Shown here in pieces: positions 22,604 to 33,646 of a stretch of 64,000 bases of DNA. The translations under genes and the position numbers were made by a program. The DNA comes from Pandoraea iniqua (lineage in GTDB: Bacteria > Pseudomonadota > Gammaproteobacteria > Burkholderiales > Burkholderiaceae). The stretch spans positions 124,001-188,000 of the forward strand of contig NZ_CABPSF010000004.1 in the NCBI RefSeq assembly GCF_902459685.1, written 5' to 3'. Under the pieces are notes generated by a model. That model saw only the letters and a list, made by a program, of their open reading frames with translations. It was not told the DNA's origin and searched no databases. Numbering within the stretch: position 1 is the first letter of the stretch; each line of letters begins with the position of its first letter.

Positions 22604-23114
22604 TATGACGACCAGCGTGGCGTCGGCCAGCGGTGCGCCGCGACTGGAACGGCTGTTCCGGTTGGTGGCGACTGTCTGGTGCGGCAGCCAATGGGCGATC
22701 GGCTACATTGTCGCGCCCACACTGTTCACGGTGCTTGAGTCACGCATGGTGGCCGGCACGGTAGCAGGTCGACTGTTCCACACGCAGGCATGGCTGAGCC
22801 TCGTTTGCGGCGTGTTGCTGGTCTGGCTGGCGACGGCACTCGTGGCCCGCACAGCCGACGAACAGGCGGCGCGCCGTTATCGCGGCCTGCGCTGGCTGGC
22901 CGTGGCGATGATGGTCTGCGTGCTGATCAGCTCGTTTGCGTTACAGCCGTTCATGGCGCAACTGCGGGCGGCAGCCGAAGCCACGGGCGTCGAGATCGGG
23001 CAATCGCCGTATGCCGCGCGCTTTGGCATGCTGCACGGCATTTCGAGCGCCATCTATCTGTTGCAAAGTTTGCTGGGTGTGGCGCTGATCTGGCGCCAAC
23101 CGGTGCGCGGCTAA
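22587..23114 (+). CDS. DUF4149-type integral membrane protein
   Basis: A membrane protein of about 175 residues with four hydrophobic segments: around [55 protein letters not shown] and [19 protein letters not shown]. It resembles the DUF4149 family found beside greA in Burkholderiaceae; its function is unknown. The start at 22587 overlaps the last 17 bases of greA; an ATG at 22605 just after the greA stop is equally plausible. Both imply co-expression with greA. The C-terminus ends RQPVRG, then a bidirectional terminator. Confidence 0.72.
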   Translation: MSATSDMTTSVASASGAPRLERLFRLVATVWCGSQWAIGYIVAPTLFTVLESRMVAGTVAGRLFHTQAWLSLVCGVLLVWLATALVARTADEQAARRYRGLRWLAVAMMVCVLISSFALQPFMAQLRAAAEATGVEIGQSPYAARFGMLHGISSAIYLLQSLLGVALIWRQPVRG

Positions 23115-23171
23115 ATGCCGCAGGCGGCGAGGGCGGACGATTTCATCGATTGTTCGTCGTCGTTGCCCAAT

Positions 23172-23207
23172 AAAAAACGCGCCCGACATTGTGCGGGCGC
23201 GTTGTTT
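23172..23207. terminator. Bidirectional terminator between the DUF4149 gene and yhbY
   Basis: A 10-bp stem AACGCGCCCG/CGGGCGCGTT (23176-23185 with 23194-23203) has six As before it and GTTTTA after it, so it can end transcription from both sides. Confidence 0.85.
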
Positions 23208-23295
23208 TAGGGGCAGGTGGAATCGCGAAAACGAACCACCGTCCCGGTCAGACGCGAAGCGGGCTGAAATCCGCTTCGATCCGGAATGATCCGGA

Positions 23296-23796
23296 TCAGT
23301 CGTTGCGTTGACGCTTGACGCTCGTCTGACGCTTCTTGGCTTTCTTGACGATACCGCCGGCCGTCATGCGCTCGTTACCGCGCACGGTCATCTTCTTGAC
23401 GGCGGGGCGGCGCCCGGAGTGCGGGCTGTTCTTGACGACCGTCACGGTACGCGGTGCGCGACCCTTGACGGTGGTGCCGGTACCGCCGGAGCGTGCGCGA
23501 ACCGGCGTTTCATCTTCGTCCGGGGTCGGGCGATACACCACGAGCAGTTTGCCGATGTGTTGTACCGGCGCTGCACCGAGTTGGTCGCAGATGGTTTCGT
23601 AAATGGCGATGCGTGCGTCGCGTTCGTCACCGAAGACACGCACCTTGATCAGTTCGTGGGCCTTCAGGGCGCCGTCGATTTCCTTGAGCACCGCTGGCGT
23701 CAAGCCGTCGGCGCCGATCAGAACGACAGGGTTCAGCGCATGGGCGGCGGAGCGCAGGTCGGCGCGTTGCGCCGGGGTCAGGGTCAAAGCAGACAT
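23296..23796 (-). CDS. yhbY: CRS1/YhbY RNA-binding domain protein
   Basis: A 166-residue protein. Residues 1 to about 95 are a CRM/YhbY domain (LTPAQRADLRSAAHALNPVV, IGADGLTPAVLKEID, HELIKVRVFGDERDAR), an RNA-binding fold associated with the large ribosomal subunit. E. coli YhbY is only about 97 residues, so the C-terminal 70 residues are an extension: basic, low in complexity and rich in Lys, Arg and Thr. This tail probably adds nonspecific RNA affinity. The gene is divergent from rlmE, 148 bases apart, as in many proteobacteria. Confidence 0.9.
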   Translation of the reverse strand: MSALTLTPAQRADLRSAAHALNPVVLIGADGLTPAVLKEIDGALKAHELIKVRVFGDERDARIAIYETICDQLGAAPVQHIGKLLVVYRPTPDEDETPVRARSGGTGTTVKGRAPRTVTVVKNSPHSGRRPAVKKMTVRGNERMTAGGIVKKAKKRQTSVKRQRND

Positions 23797-23944
23797 AGAA
23801 GACAGACGAGAGACAAACGAGACAAACGAAGAGGAATGCGCCTGGGAGCGATCACCGGAGCACCTGCCACTGGCAAGTCCGACTCAGCATTTTGGGCGCG
23901 CAAGGGCGTATTATCCTGCAAATTCGCAGTGTTTTTGAAGAATT

Positions 23945-24595
23945 ATGGCAAAAAACCGTTTCAGCCACGCCTGGCTGCACGATCACATCAACGATCCCTA
24001 CGTCAAAATGGCGCAGCGAGAGGGCTATCGGGCCCGCGCAGCGTACAAACTCAAGGAAATCGATGAACAGGACCGGCTGATCAAGCCGGGCCACGTGATT
24101 GTCGACCTTGGCGCAACCCCTGGCAGCTGGAGCCAGTACGCCCGCAATAAGCTCGCAGCAGGTAAGCGGGCCGACGGCGGTATCGACGGCACGATCGTCG
24201 CGCTGGACATCCTCCCGATGGAGCCGATTGCCGATGTGACCTTCCTGCAAGGCGACTTCCGCGAGGACAGCGTGCTCGAACAGCTCGAAGAAATCGTCGG
24301 GGGCCGGAAAGTGGACCTTGTACTTTCCGACATGGCCCCCAATTTGTCAGGTGTCGCGGTGGCAGATGCGGCGCGGATCGAGCATCTTTGCGATCTCGCG
24401 CTGGATTTCTCTCAACGGCACTTGAAACCGGAAGGGGCGTTACTGGTCAAATGTTTCCACGGCAGCGGCTATAGCCAGATTGTCGAAAAATTCAAACGCC
24501 AGTTCAAAACCGTGGCGCCGCGCAAGCCCAAGGCGTCTCGCGACAAATCTTCCGAAACTTTCATTCTGGGTCGGGGTTTGAAAAATCCGGCTTGA
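23945..24595 (+). CDS. rlmE: 23S rRNA (uridine-2'-O-)-methyltransferase RlmE (FtsJ/RrmJ)
   Basis: A 216-residue Rossmann methyltransferase that methylates U2552 of 23S rRNA using SAM. The SAM site is [15 protein letters not shown]. The K-D-K-E catalytic set can be traced: a Lys near position 40, Asp129 in LSDMAPN, Lys169 in LVKCFHG and Glu204 in SSETF. Length is usual. It lies 119 bases before ftsH, the classical ftsJ-ftsH order. Confidence 0.96.
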   Translation: MAKNRFSHAWLHDHINDPYVKMAQREGYRARAAYKLKEIDEQDRLIKPGHVIVDLGATPGSWSQYARNKLAAGKRADGGIDGTIVALDILPMEPIADVTFLQGDFREDSVLEQLEEIVGGRKVDLVLSDMAPNLSGVAVADAARIEHLCDLALDFSQRHLKPEGALLVKCFHGSGYSQIVEKFKRQFKTVAPRKPKASRDKSSETFILGRGLKNPA

Positions 24596-24714
24596 TGCCC
24601 GTCAAACCAGCGCTTTGGCGCTATGGTGGCGGTAAAGAATCACTATGGCGGTGCGCCTGCGAGTGGATTAGAATGAATTCCTGGCGCGAAGCGATTTCAT
24701 GAAGGAGCAACGCT

Positions 24715-26589
24715 TTGAACAATAATATGTTTTCCAAAGCGGCGGTGTGGTTAGTCATCGCGCTGGTCTTGTTTACTGTTTTTAAACAGTTCGACAAGCC
24801 GCACGTCCAGGAGGGCGTGACGTACTCCCAGTTCATGGACGATGCCAAGAACGGCAAGATCAAGAACGTGATAGTGCAAGGGCGTAGCCTTCAGGTGACG
24901 CCGAGCGACGGCCAGAAATACACCATCGTGTCGCCGGGCGACATCTGGATGGTGGGCGATCTCATGAAATACGGCGTGCAAGTCTCGGGTAAAGCCGACG
25001 ACGAGCCGAACGTGCTCATGTCCGCGCTGTATTACCTCGGACCAACGCTGCTGATCATCGGCTTCTGGTTCTTCATGATGCGACAGATGCAGGGCGGCGG
25101 TAAGGGCGGTGCCTTCTCCTTCGGCAAATCCCGCGCGCGTCTCATCGATGAAAATGCCAATCCGGTCACATTTGCGGACGTCGCCGGTTGCGACGAAGCC
25201 AAATATGAAGTCGGCGAACTGGTCGACTTCCTGAAAGATCCTCAGAAATTCCAGAAGTTGGGCGGTCGTATCCCGCGCGGCGTGCTGCTGGTCGGCCCGC
25301 CGGGGACCGGTAAGACGTTGCTCGCGCGCGCCATTGCCGGCGAAGCGAAGGTGCCGTTCTTCAGCATTTCTGGTTCGGACTTCGTTGAAATGTTCGTTGG
25401 CGTGGGCGCTGCCCGTGTTCGCGACATGTTCGAAAACGCCAAGAAGCAGTCGCCGTGTATCGTGTTCATCGACGAAATCGACGCGGTCGGCCGTCATCGT
25501 GGCGCCGGTATGGGCGGCGGTAACGACGAACGCGAACAGACGTTGAACCAGATGCTCGTCGAAATGGACGGCTTCGAAGCCAACTCGGGCGTCATCGTGA
25601 TTGCCGCGACGAACCGTTCGGACGTGCTGGACAAGGCATTGCTGCGTCCGGGCCGTTTCGACCGTCAGGTCTACGTCGGTCTGCCGGATATCCGCGGCCG
25701 TGAGCAGATCCTGAAGGTGCACCTGCGCAAGGTGCCGATTTCGAACGACGTCGACGCTTCGGTGATCGCACGTGGCACGCCGGGTATGTCGGGCGCCGAT
25801 CTGGCGAACCTCGTGAACGAAGCCGCGCTGTTTGCCGCACGCCGTAACAAGCGCATCGTCGAGATGCTCGACTTCGAAGACGCGAAGGACAAGATTTTCA
25901 TGGGTCCGGAGCGCAAGTCGGCTGTCATGCGTGATGAAGAGCGCAAGGCGACCGCGTACCACGAGTCGGGTCACGCCGTGGTGGCGATGTCGCTACCGGG
26001 CGCCGATCCGGTGCACAAGGTGACGATCATTCCGCGCGGCTGGGCGCTGGGCGTGACGATGCAGTTGCCGGAGCACGACAAGTACTCGGAGTATCGCGAC
26101 ACGATGCTCGTGCAGATCGCCATGCTGTTTGGCGGCCGTGCAGCGGAAGAAGTGTTCCTGAACAAGATGTCGACGGGCGCTTCGAACGACTTCGAGCGCG
26201 CCACCAAGCTGGCTCGCGACATGGTGACCCGTTACGGTATGTCCGACGCACTGGGCCCGATGGTCTACGTCGATACCGAGCAGGACTCGATGTTTGGCCG
26301 GATGTCGGCCAAGTCGGTGTCGGAAGCCACGCAGCAAAAGGTCGACGCGGAAGTTCGCCGCATTCTGGACGAACAATACGCACTGGCCCGCAAGCTGCTG
26401 GAAGACAACCGCGACAAGGTCGAAACGATGACCCAAGCCCTGATGGACTGGGAAACGATCGACGCCGAACAGGTCAAGGACATCATGGAAGGGCGCCCGC
26501 CGCGTCCCCCGAAGAATGGTCCGTCGAGCGGTGGCGCGTCGGGTGGCAATCCGCCGCTCAAGCCGAGCAACACGCCGGCAACCGTCTGA
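24715..26589 (+). CDS. ftsH: ATP-dependent zinc metalloprotease FtsH
   Basis: A 624-residue membrane AAA+ protease. There are two N-terminal transmembrane segments (about 8-24 and 102-121) around a small periplasmic domain. The AAA module has Walker A GPPGTGKT at 194-201 and Walker B IVFIDEID. The zinc protease site HESGH is at 416-420. It degrades membrane and regulatory proteins. The start is a TTG at 24715, placed 7 bases after AAGGAG at 24702-24707; the next in-frame ATG at 24727 is too far from that ribosome site. The C-terminal 35 residues are Pro/Gly/Ser-rich. Confidence 0.97.
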   Translation: MNNNMFSKAAVWLVIALVLFTVFKQFDKPHVQEGVTYSQFMDDAKNGKIKNVIVQGRSLQVTPSDGQKYTIVSPGDIWMVGDLMKYGVQVSGKADDEPNVLMSALYYLGPTLLIIGFWFFMMRQMQGGGKGGAFSFGKSRARLIDENANPVTFADVAGCDEAKYEVGELVDFLKDPQKFQKLGGRIPRGVLLVGPPGTGKTLLARAIAGEAKVPFFSISGSDFVEMFVGVGAARVRDMFENAKKQSPCIVFIDEIDAVGRHRGAGMGGGNDEREQTLNQMLVEMDGFEANSGVIVIAATNRSDVLDKALLRPGRFDRQVYVGLPDIRGREQILKVHLRKVPISNDVDASVIARGTPGMSGADLANLVNEAALFAARRNKRIVEMLDFEDAKDKIFMGPERKSAVMRDEERKATAYHESGHAVVAMSLPGADPVHKVTIIPRGWALGVTMQLPEHDKYSEYRDTMLVQIAMLFGGRAAEEVFLNKMSTGASNDFERATKLARDMVTRYGMSDALGPMVYVDTEQDSMFGRMSAKSVSEATQQKVDAEVRRILDEQYALARKLLEDNRDKVETMTQALMDWETIDAEQVKDIMEGRPPRPPKNGPSSGGASGGNPPLKPSNTPATV

Positions 26590-26650
26590 GACAGTGGCCA
26601 TTCGGTGCGTTGACCTTGACCGATAAGCAGTTCAGAAGTACCCAGCAGAA

Positions 26651-26675
26651 AGGCCGGCAAATTGCCGGCCTTTTT
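26651..26675 (+). terminator. Intrinsic terminator after ftsH
   Basis: GGCCGGC and GCCGGCC pair around AAATT, followed by TTTTTGC. It lies about 60 bases after the ftsH stop and should separate ftsH from folP. Confidence 0.85.
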
Positions 26676-26836
26676 GCTTTGACACCCGTGAATATCCTCT
26701 GATGCGGCGTCCGATGAACGGATGTCAGGAATTCTGAAATTCCGTGTTACCGAGTGTTTCCGTGATCGATACGCAAAGTGAATCCGGTAACATTACGGCC
26801 ATACACGATAAGTTCTTACCGAACCAAGAGTTTCGA

Positions 26837-27760
26837 ATGTCCACCGAGCCGCTGCCTTCCCCCGTTTCCCCGTCCGACGACATGCCTCTCGCCGCTGCCG
26901 GTGATGCCGTGCCGCCCGCGAAGCCCGACACGCTGGCGTTGGGGCCGCGTTTTCGACTTGATGCACGGCGTGTGCATGTCATGGGCATTCTCAATGTCAC
27001 ACCCGACTCGTTCTCCGACGGCGGTAAATTTGCGGGCCGTGATGCCGCGTTGCGTCATGCCGAGCAACTGATCGCCGACGGCGCAGACATTCTCGATATC
27101 GGTGGAGAGTCCACGCGCCCGGGCGCCGAGGCGCTGCCCGAAGCCGCCGAACTCGACCGTGTCGTCCCAATTATTGAAGCGCTGCGCGACTGCGGCGTGC
27201 CGCTTTCCGTCGACACCTATAAGCCCGGGGTGATGCGCGCGGTGCTGGCTGCGGGCGCCGACATGATCAACGACATCTGGGGCTTCCAGCAGCCGGGTGC
27301 TGTCGACGCCGTACGCGACAGCGAGGCGGCACTGTGCATCATGCACATGCTGCACGACCCGAAAACCATGCAGGATGCGCCGATTTACACCGATGTCGTG
27401 ACCGAGGTGGCGGCGTTTCTCGACGGCCGCGTCGATGCCATGATGTCCGCAGGTGTTGCGCCGGAACGTCTCTATCTCGATCCGGGATTCGGCTTTGGCA
27501 AGAATCTTGCGCATAATCTCGCCTTGCTCAAACACCTGCGTGTGCTCTCTCGCGACGGTTTGCCCTTGCTGGTCGGTATGTCGCGCAAGCGCATGCTGGG
27601 GGAAATCACCGGCCGGCAGACGCCGATGGAGCGTCAGGTGGCGAGCGTGGCCGCCGCGATGTGCGCCGCCGATCGCGGCGCAGCAATCGTGCGGGTCCAC
27701 GACGTGGCGGAAACGGTCGACGCGCTCAAAGTGTGGCACGCCGTGCGCGACGCCGAGTAA
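26837..27760 (+). CDS. folP: Dihydropteroate synthase
   Basis: A 307-residue TIM-barrel enzyme that joins 6-hydroxymethyl-dihydropterin pyrophosphate and p-aminobenzoate, the sulfonamide target. Motifs are GILNVTPDSFSDGG, GGESTRPGA, ADMINDIWGF, DPGFGFGKN and the GMSRKRML loop. The first 45 or so residues are a Pro/Ala-rich extension beyond the usual start of about 275-residue homologues. The ATG at 26837 (MSTEPLP) was chosen. The frame is open to 26744 with no ribosome site there. Confidence 0.94.
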   Translation: MSTEPLPSPVSPSDDMPLAAAGDAVPPAKPDTLALGPRFRLDARRVHVMGILNVTPDSFSDGGKFAGRDAALRHAEQLIADGADILDIGGESTRPGAEALPEAAELDRVVPIIEALRDCGVPLSVDTYKPGVMRAVLAAGADMINDIWGFQQPGAVDAVRDSEAALCIMHMLHDPKTMQDAPIYTDVVTEVAAFLDGRVDAMMSAGVAPERLYLDPGFGFGKNLAHNLALLKHLRVLSRDGLPLLVGMSRKRMLGEITGRQTPMERQVASVAAAMCAADRGAAIVRVHDVAETVDALKVWHAVRDAE

Positions 27761-27960
27761 TATCGCGGACTTGCTGGCGATCCCGTTGCCGTTGGTGGAA
27801 GCTGCCGTCAGGGGACGCGACGGGGACGTCACTGGTCGAAAATGTCAGCTAGCGCAAACGTCGCCCGCCGACGAAAATCGGACATAGCGAAAGCCATAGA
27901 AAAGAAGCGCGCGTCAGGGCCATCGATGGTCGTGACGCGTCAACAGGGAATGATGCAACG

Positions 27961-29304
27961 ATGAAACGACGCTATTTTGGCACCGACGGGATTCGCGGCA
28001 CGGTGGGCGAAGGGCCCATTACGCCGGAGTTCGTGCTTCGATTGGGGTACGCGGCGGGCCGCGTGCTGGCCGGTAACCAGTTACTGGGCCGCCCCACTGT
28101 GCTGATCGGCAAGGACACGCGTGTTTCGGGCTACATGCTCGAAGCCGCGCTCGAAGCGGGTTTTGCCGCCGCCGGTGTCGACACGATGATGGCCGGCCCG
28201 ATGCCCACGCCCGCCGTAGCGTACCTGACCCGCGCGCTGCGTCTGGCCGCCGGCGTGGTGATCAGTGCCTCGCACAACCCATATCACGACAACGGCATCA
28301 AGTTCTTCTCGGCCAACGGCAACAAGCTGCCGGACGAGACCGAACTGCAAATCGAGGCCGAGCTCGATAACCCGATGAGCTGCGTGCGCTCCGAGCAGTT
28401 GGGCAAGGCCCGCCGTCTGGACGACGCCGCCGGGCGTTACATCGAATTCTGCAAAAGTACGTTCCCGAACGAGTTCGACCTGCGTGGCGTGAAGATCGTG
28501 GTCGATTGCGCGAACGGCGCGGCGTATCACATCGCCCCGCACGTGTTCCATGAACTGGGCGCGGAAGTCATTGCCATCGGCAATCAGCCGAATGGCTTCA
28601 ACATCAACGAAGACTGCGGCGCTACCTCGCCCGACGCGCTCATGCGTGCGGTGCGTGCCAATCATGCCGATATCGGTGTGGCGCTGGACGGCGACGCCGA
28701 CCGCGTGCAGATCGTTGACGGCGCTGGCCGCCTCTATAACGGCGACGAGTTGCTCTATCTGCTGGTCAAGGATCGTCTGGAACACGGGACTGTCCCGGGC
28801 GCTGTGGGCACCTTGATGACCAACATGGCCGTGGAAGTGGCGCTCAAGGAACTGGGCGTGCCGTTCGTACGGGCCAAGGTCGGCGATCGCTACGTGCTGG
28901 AGCAACTCTACAAGCACGGCTGGCAAATCGGTGCGGAAGGCTCGGGCCACATTCTTTGCCTCGACAAGCACACGACCGGTGACGGTATCGTCTCGGCACT
29001 GCAAGTCCTCGCGGCCATTCGCCGTGCCGACAACAAACCGCTGGCGAAGCTGCTCGAAGGCGTGCGCCTGTTCCCGCAGCACATGATCAATGTCCGCACA
29101 CCGGTCGGCTACGACTGGCTGGCCGATACGCGTCTGGCCGCCGAGCGCGACGCCATCGAGGCGAAGCTGGGCGATTCGGGCCGTGTCCTGATTCGTGCGT
29201 CGGGCACCGAGCCGGTGTTGCGCGTGATGGTCGAAGCCCGCGACGAGTCGCAGGCGACGTCGTTCGCTCAACAACTGGCCAACATCGTGAAGTCGGCGAC
29301 CTAA
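27961..29304 (+). CDS. glmM: Phosphoglucosamine mutase
   Basis: A 447-residue alpha-D-phosphohexomutase that converts glucosamine-6-phosphate to glucosamine-1-phosphate for peptidoglycan and LPS. The phosphoserine loop [12 protein letters not shown] has Ser104 as the phosphorylated residue. The metal-binding loop is DGDADRVQ, the sugar-binding loop is EGSGHI and the phosphate-binding loop is [12 protein letters not shown]. Start [13 protein letters not shown] is canonical. It follows folP by 200 bases, the common folP-glmM order. Confidence 0.97.
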   Translation: MKRRYFGTDGIRGTVGEGPITPEFVLRLGYAAGRVLAGNQLLGRPTVLIGKDTRVSGYMLEAALEAGFAAAGVDTMMAGPMPTPAVAYLTRALRLAAGVVISASHNPYHDNGIKFFSANGNKLPDETELQIEAELDNPMSCVRSEQLGKARRLDDAAGRYIEFCKSTFPNEFDLRGVKIVVDCANGAAYHIAPHVFHELGAEVIAIGNQPNGFNINEDCGATSPDALMRAVRANHADIGVALDGDADRVQIVDGAGRLYNGDELLYLLVKDRLEHGTVPGAVGTLMTNMAVEVALKELGVPFVRAKVGDRYVLEQLYKHGWQIGAEGSGHILCLDKHTTGDGIVSALQVLAAIRRADNKPLAKLLEGVRLFPQHMINVRTPVGYDWLADTRLAAERDAIEAKLGDSGRVLIRASGTEPVLRVMVEARDESQATSFAQQLANIVKSAT

Positions 29305-29355
29305 GTCCGCCGTTGAACGGCGACACTCGCCGTTCCGAAATCAGCGTTACTGTCA

Positions 29356-29391
29356 CCGCCGCCGGCGCCAAATCATCGGCACCGGCGGCGG
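29356..29391 (+). terminator. GC-rich hairpin downstream of glmM
   Basis: CCGCCGCCGG (29356-29365) pairs perfectly with CCGGCGGCGG (29382-29391). A smaller palindrome, CGCCGTTGAACGGCG, lies just after the glmM stop. No U-run follows, so termination may depend on other factors. Confidence 0.45.
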
Positions 29392-29430
29392 CAGCACAAA
29401 CCTTCCCAAGCCGGGATGCCTCCATGTGCA

Positions 29431-29448
29431 CTGTCACATTTGTGACAG
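29431..29448. promoter_or_regulatory. Perfect dyad CTGTCACA-TT-TGTGACAG, distal Pho-box-like site
   Basis: An 18-base perfect inverted repeat. Its two TGTCA/TGACA half-sites start 11 bases apart, the PhoB helical register, about 300 bp upstream of pstS. It might instead bind a dimeric regulator other than PhoB. Confidence 0.45.
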
Positions 29449-29479
29449 CCTGCCGTCCGTCGTAAGACCAATTCCGACA

Positions 29480-29497
29480 GTGTCACGGTAATGACAC
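29480..29497. promoter_or_regulatory. Second Pho-box-like dyad GTGTCA-N6-TGACAC
   Basis: TGTCA at 29481 and TGACA at 29492, again 11 bases apart and inverted, about 240 bp upstream of pstS. It is weaker than the distal dyad. Confidence 0.4.
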
Positions 29498-29658
29498 ATC
29501 CCCTCGATCTCCTCGTTAAGCGCGTCGTTCCGTCGTAGGAAAGCTCCGAAACCCTTGCTGGTATTGGGTTTCATGAAAACGTCATCGACGCTGCGCAGTG
29601 TGTCAAATGTGACATTCCCGGGGCGGTGATATGACAGTCAGATGGTGAATATCCGGAA

Positions 29659-29691
29659 ATGACACATGATTGTCACATTCGGACTCTATTC
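29659..29691 (+). promoter_or_regulatory. Proximal Pho box and -10 of the pst operon
   Basis: ATGACAC (29659-29665) and TTGTCAC (29670-29676) are half-sites 11 bp apart, ending about 10 bp before a -10-like TCTATT/CTATTC at 29685-29691. This is the geometry of a PhoB-activated promoter without a good -35. It lies 43 bp before the pstS start. Confidence 0.6.
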
Positions 29692-29733
29692 TTCGAGCCA
29701 TCCACACGCTGTACACACCACTCGGAGAAATCC

Positions 29734-30768
29734 ATGAAGCTGATGAAGACTGCGATTGCCGGCCTGGCTGGCGCACTGTTCGCCGCTGGCGCGATTGCGG
29801 GCGAAATTACCGGCGCCGGTAGCACGTTTGCGGCCCCCATCTACACGAAGTGGGCCGATTCGTACCAAAAGGCGACCTCGAACAAGGTCAACTACCAAGG
29901 TATCGGCTCCTCGGGCGGCATCAAGCAAATTCAGGCCAAGACCGTCGATTTCGCCGGTTCGGACGCCCCGCTGACGGACGAAGAACTGGCCAAGCAGGGC
30001 CTGTTCCAGTTCCCGACGGTGGTCGGCGGCATCGTGCCGGTGATCAACGTTCCGGGCGTGAAGCCGGGCGAACTGGTGTTGTCGGGTGAACTGCTCGGCG
30101 ACATCTATCTGGGCAAGATCAAGAAGTGGAACGACCCGGCCATCGCCAAGCTGAACCCGAAGGTCAAGCTGCCGGATACCGACATCGCCGTGGTTCGCCG
30201 CGCCGACGGTTCGGGCACGAGCTTCGTGTTCACGAACTACCTGTCGAAGGTCAACGCCGAATGGAAGAGCAAGGTTGGCGAAGGCACGACGGTGAACTGG
30301 CCGACGGGTACGGGCGGTAAGGGCAACGACGGCGTCGCCGCCTTCGTGCAACGTCTGCCGGGCGCTATCGGCTACGTGGAATCGGCCTACGCCAAGCAGA
30401 ACAAGCTGACGTACACGGCCCTGACCAACGCCGCTGGCAAGGTTGTCGAGCCGAACGCCGAAACGTTCAAGACGGCTGCCGGTCACGCCGAATGGTCGAA
30501 GACGTTCTACCAGATCCTGACGAACGAGCCGGGCGAAAAGTCGTGGCCGATCGTGGCTGCCACGTTCGTGCTGCTGCACCAGAAGGCTGACGCCGGCAAG
30601 GAAGCGCAAAGCGCCGAAGTGCTGAAGTTCTTCGACTGGTCGTTCAAGAACGGCAACCAGACCGCGACGGAACTGGACTACATTCCGCTGCCGGAAGATG
30701 TCCTGAAGCAAATCCGCGCCGGCTGGAAGGCGAAGGTGGCCGATTCGGCCAACAAGGCTGGCATCTAA
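29734..30768 (+). CDS. pstS: Periplasmic phosphate-binding protein PstS
   Basis: A 344-residue periplasmic binding protein for the Pst ABC importer. The signal peptide is [22 protein letters not shown], cleaved near residue 22. The mature start [18 protein letters not shown] is typical of PstS, and phosphate-binding loops are seen in [14 protein letters not shown] and [19 protein letters not shown] precedes ATG 29734. First gene of the pst operon and preceded by Pho-like boxes, so it should be strongly induced by phosphate limitation. Confidence 0.97.
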   Translation: MKLMKTAIAGLAGALFAAGAIAGEITGAGSTFAAPIYTKWADSYQKATSNKVNYQGIGSSGGIKQIQAKTVDFAGSDAPLTDEELAKQGLFQFPTVVGGIVPVINVPGVKPGELVLSGELLGDIYLGKIKKWNDPAIAKLNPKVKLPDTDIAVVRRADGSGTSFVFTNYLSKVNAEWKSKVGEGTTVNWPTGTGGKGNDGVAAFVQRLPGAIGYVESAYAKQNKLTYTALTNAAGKVVEPNAETFKTAAGHAEWSKTFYQILTNEPGEKSWPIVAATFVLLHQKADAGKEAQSAEVLKFFDWSFKNGNQTATELDYIPLPEDVLKQIRAGWKAKVADSANKAGI

Positions 30769-30780
30769 GACGCCTGCCCG

Positions 30781-30814
30781 GCACCGTGCCACGCTCTGTG
30801 GCGTAGCGCGGTGC
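30781..30814 (+). repeat. Stem-loop between pstS and pstC
   Basis: GCACCG (30781-30786) pairs with CGGTGC (30809-30814), and inside it GCCAC pairs with GTGGC. It has no U-run. Such a structure would protect the pstS message or reduce read-through, matching the usual excess of PstS over the membrane subunits. Confidence 0.55.
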
Positions 30815-30905
30815 TCCAGACCTGCTTTATCCGCGCCGCCCGCGCCGCCGCCTGATGGTTGATCCGGCAACGGCTGGCGGCGCGTCTCACGAAAGAGACG
30901 ACATC

Positions 30906-31886
30906 ATGGCAGAAGCCACCAGCCCCCTCGCAACGCCGGGCGCCGCTACGCAGCGGGCTCCGTCTTCCGCTGGCGACATTCTTTTCGCACTGCTCGCCCG
31001 CGCCGCCGCATTCATCACGCTGCTCCTGCTTGGTGGGATCATCGTGTCGCTCATCGTGAGCGCATTGCCGTCGATTCAGAAGTTCGGCTTCGCGTTCCTG
31101 TGGACAAAGGAATGGGATCCTCCCGCAGAACAGTTCGGGGCACTGGTGCCGATCTACGGCACGATCGTGACGTCGATCATCGCGCTCTTTATCGCTGTGC
31201 CGGTCAGCTTCGGCATTGCGCTGTTTCTCACTGAACTCTCGCCCGTATGGCTGCGTCGCCCGCTGGGCACCGCCATCGAGCTGCTGGCCGCCATTCCGAG
31301 CATCGTCTACGGGATGTGGGGTCTGCTGGTTTTCGCCCCGATCTTCAGCCAGTACTTCCAGAAGCCGCTGCAAGGCCTGCTCGGCAACGTACCGGTGATC
31401 GGCGCGCTGTTTCAGGGCCCGCCGCTGGGCATCGGTATTCTGCCGGCCGGCGTGATCCTCGCGATCATGATCATTCCGTACGTCGCCTCGGTCATGCGCG
31501 ACGTGTTCGAAGTGACGCCCGTGCTGCTCAAGGAATCGGCCTACGGTATCGGCTGCACCACGTGGGAAGTGATGTGGCGCGTGGTGCTGCCCTTCACGAA
31601 GACGGGTGTCATCGGCGGCGTCATGCTCGGTCTGGGCCGCGCGCTCGGCGAGACCATGGCCGTCACCTTCGTGATCGGTAACACGAACCTGCTCGACAAC
31701 GTTTCGCTGTACTCGCCGGGGAACAGCATTACCTCGGCACTCGCCAACGAATTCGCCGAAGCCGGCCCGGGTCTGCACACCGCGGCCTTGATGGAACTCG
31801 GCCTGATTCTGTTCTTCATCACCTTTGTGGTGCTGGCGCTGTCCAAGCTCATGCTGCTGCGCCTCGAAAAGGGCGAAGGTAAATAA
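30906..31886 (+). CDS. pstC: Phosphate ABC transporter permease PstC
   Basis: A 326-residue inner-membrane permease with about six transmembrane segments, the first near residues 32-56. The EAA-type cytoplasmic loop [21 protein letters not shown] contacts PstB. It forms the translocation pore with PstA. The start at 30906 (MAEATSP) is preceded by AAAGAGA; the frame is open to 30855. The stop is directly followed by the pstA start codon. Confidence 0.95.
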   Translation: MAEATSPLATPGAATQRAPSSAGDILFALLARAAAFITLLLLGGIIVSLIVSALPSIQKFGFAFLWTKEWDPPAEQFGALVPIYGTIVTSIIALFIAVPVSFGIALFLTELSPVWLRRPLGTAIELLAAIPSIVYGMWGLLVFAPIFSQYFQKPLQGLLGNVPVIGALFQGPPLGIGILPAGVILAIMIIPYVASVMRDVFEVTPVLLKESAYGIGCTTWEVMWRVVLPFTKTGVIGGVMLGLGRALGETMAVTFVIGNTNLLDNVSLYSPGNSITSALANEFAEAGPGLHTAALMELGLILFFITFVVLALSKLMLLRLEKGEGK

Positions 31887-32783
31887 ATGACCCAACAAGC
31901 GCTCGAATTGGAAACGCCCGACGTGAAGCCCACCGACGCCTTTACCCGCGTGCGGCTGCAAGCCTACCGCCGCCGCAAGAATGTCTTCGCGATCGCGATG
32001 TCGCTCGCGGCGATGGCTTTCGGCCTGCTCTGGCTGCTGTGGATTCTCTACACCACGCTCTCGCTGGGCATCGGCGGCCTGTCGCTGTCGCTGTTCACCG
32101 AAATGACGCCGCCGCCGAATACGGCCGGCGGGGGGCTCGCCAACGCCATCGCCGGCAGCCTGATCATGGTCGGTGTGGCCACGCTCATCGGTACGCCGCT
32201 GGGCATTCTCGCCGGCGTGTATCTGGCGGAATACGGCCAGAAGTCGTGGCTGGCAAGCATCACGCGCTTCATCAACGACATTCTGTTGTCGGCGCCGTCG
32301 ATCGTGATCGGCTTGTTCGTCTACGCACTGGTGGTCGCGCAGATGGGCCACTTCTCGGCATGGGCCGGCATCATCGCGCTGGCGCTGCTGCAAGTGCCGA
32401 TCGTGATCCGCACGACCGAGAACATGCTCAAGCTGGTGCCGAACAACCTGCGTGAAGCGGCATTCGCGCTGGGCACGCCGAAGTGGCGCATTATCGTGAA
32501 GATCACGTTGAAGGCGTCGATGGCCGGTATCGTGACGGGCGTGTTGCTGGCCGTGGCGCGTATCGCCGGCGAGACGGCACCGCTGCTGTTCACGGCGCTC
32601 TCGAACCAGTTCTGGTCGATGAACCTGAACCAGCCGATGGCCAACCTGCCGGTCACCATCTTCAAATTTGCCATGAGCCCGTTTGCGGAGTGGCAGGCGC
32701 TTGCTTGGGCGGGCGTGTTCATCATCACCCTTGGTGTGCTGTTCCTGAACATTCTGGCGCGCACGCTGTTCGCGAAGAAGTAA
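31887..32783 (+). CDS. pstA: Phosphate ABC transporter permease PstA
   Basis: A 298-residue permease partner of PstC with about six transmembrane segments. A basic N-terminal cytoplasmic stretch ([10 protein letters not shown]) precedes the first helix. The coupling loop is [21 protein letters not shown]. The start codon abuts the pstC stop without a gap, so translation is probably coupled. Confidence 0.95.
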   Translation: MTQQALELETPDVKPTDAFTRVRLQAYRRRKNVFAIAMSLAAMAFGLLWLLWILYTTLSLGIGGLSLSLFTEMTPPPNTAGGGLANAIAGSLIMVGVATLIGTPLGILAGVYLAEYGQKSWLASITRFINDILLSAPSIVIGLFVYALVVAQMGHFSAWAGIIALALLQVPIVIRTTENMLKLVPNNLREAAFALGTPKWRIIVKITLKASMAGIVTGVLLAVARIAGETAPLLFTALSNQFWSMNLNQPMANLPVTIFKFAMSPFAEWQALAWAGVFIITLGVLFLNILARTLFAKK

Positions 32784-32842
32784 CCGAACGCGACAACAAA
32801 CGACGCGACGACATAACGCATACCTGACGGCCGAGACAGACC

Positions 32843-33625
32843 ATGACGAATCCGACACAAGAAATTAAGCTGCCCTCGAAGATCGAAGTTAAGAACCTGA
32901 ACTTCTTCTACGAGAAATACCACGCGCTCAAGAACATCAACCTGCGCATTCCCGACCGTAAGGTCACGGCCTTCATCGGCCCGTCGGGTTGCGGCAAGTC
33001 CACGCTGCTGCGCACGTTCAACAAGATGTACGCCCTGTATCCGGAGCAACGCGCCGAGGGCGAAATCAACATGGACGGCGAAAACCTGCTGACTTCGAAG
33101 CAGGACATCGCACTGCTGCGCGCCAAGGTCGGCATGGTGTTCCAGAAGCCGACGCCGTTCCCGATGTCGATCTACGACAACATCTCGTTCGGCGTGCGAC
33201 TGTTCGAGAAGCTCTCGCGCTCGGAGATGGACGACCGCGTGGAGTGGGCGCTGACCAAGGCGGCGCTGTGGAGCGAAGTGAAGGACAAGCTGCAACAGTC
33301 GGGCTACGGCCTGTCGGGCGGTCAGCAACAGCGTCTGTGCATTGCGCGCGGTATCGCGATTCGCCCGGAAGTGCTGCTGCTCGACGAGCCGTGTTCGGCG
33401 CTGGACCCGATTTCCACGGGCCGCATCGAAGAGCTGATTGCCGAACTCAAAGACGACTACACCGTGGTGATCGTCACGCACAACATGCAGCAGGCGGCAC
33501 GTTGTTCTGACTACACGGCTTACATGTATCTGGGCGAACTGATCGAATTCGGCGAAACCGAGAAGATCTTCATCAAGCCGGACCGTAAAGAAACCGAAGA
33601 CTACATCACCGGCCGTTTTGGTTGA
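32843..33625 (+). CDS. pstB: Phosphate ABC transporter ATPase PstB
   Basis: A 260-residue ABC ATPase that powers PstCA. It has Walker [11 protein letters not shown]-loop [15 protein letters not shown], the signature [14 protein letters not shown], Walker [13 protein letters not shown] and the switch His in IVTHNMQQA. In other bacteria PstB also relays transport status to PhoR through PhoU. It lies 59 bases after pstA and 21 before phoU. Confidence 0.97.
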   Translation: MTNPTQEIKLPSKIEVKNLNFFYEKYHALKNINLRIPDRKVTAFIGPSGCGKSTLLRTFNKMYALYPEQRAEGEINMDGENLLTSKQDIALLRAKVGMVFQKPTPFPMSIYDNISFGVRLFEKLSRSEMDDRVEWALTKAALWSEVKDKLQQSGYGLSGGQQQRLCIARGIAIRPEVLLLDEPCSALDPISTGRIEELIAELKDDYTVVIVTHNMQQAARCSDYTAYMYLGELIEFGETEKIFIKPDRKETEDYITGRFG

Positions 33626-33646
33626 TCCCACGAGGAAACCTGCGAC

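Larger units (their letters stand above)
29305..29733. other. glmM-pstS intergenic control region
   Basis: These 429 bases contain the glmM 3' hairpins and then a run of TGTCA/TGACA motifs at 29432, 29443, 29481, 29492, 29601, 29610, 29632, 29660 and 29671. No gene is supported. The motifs are annotated separately where their spacing fits a PhoB box. Confidence 0.7.
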
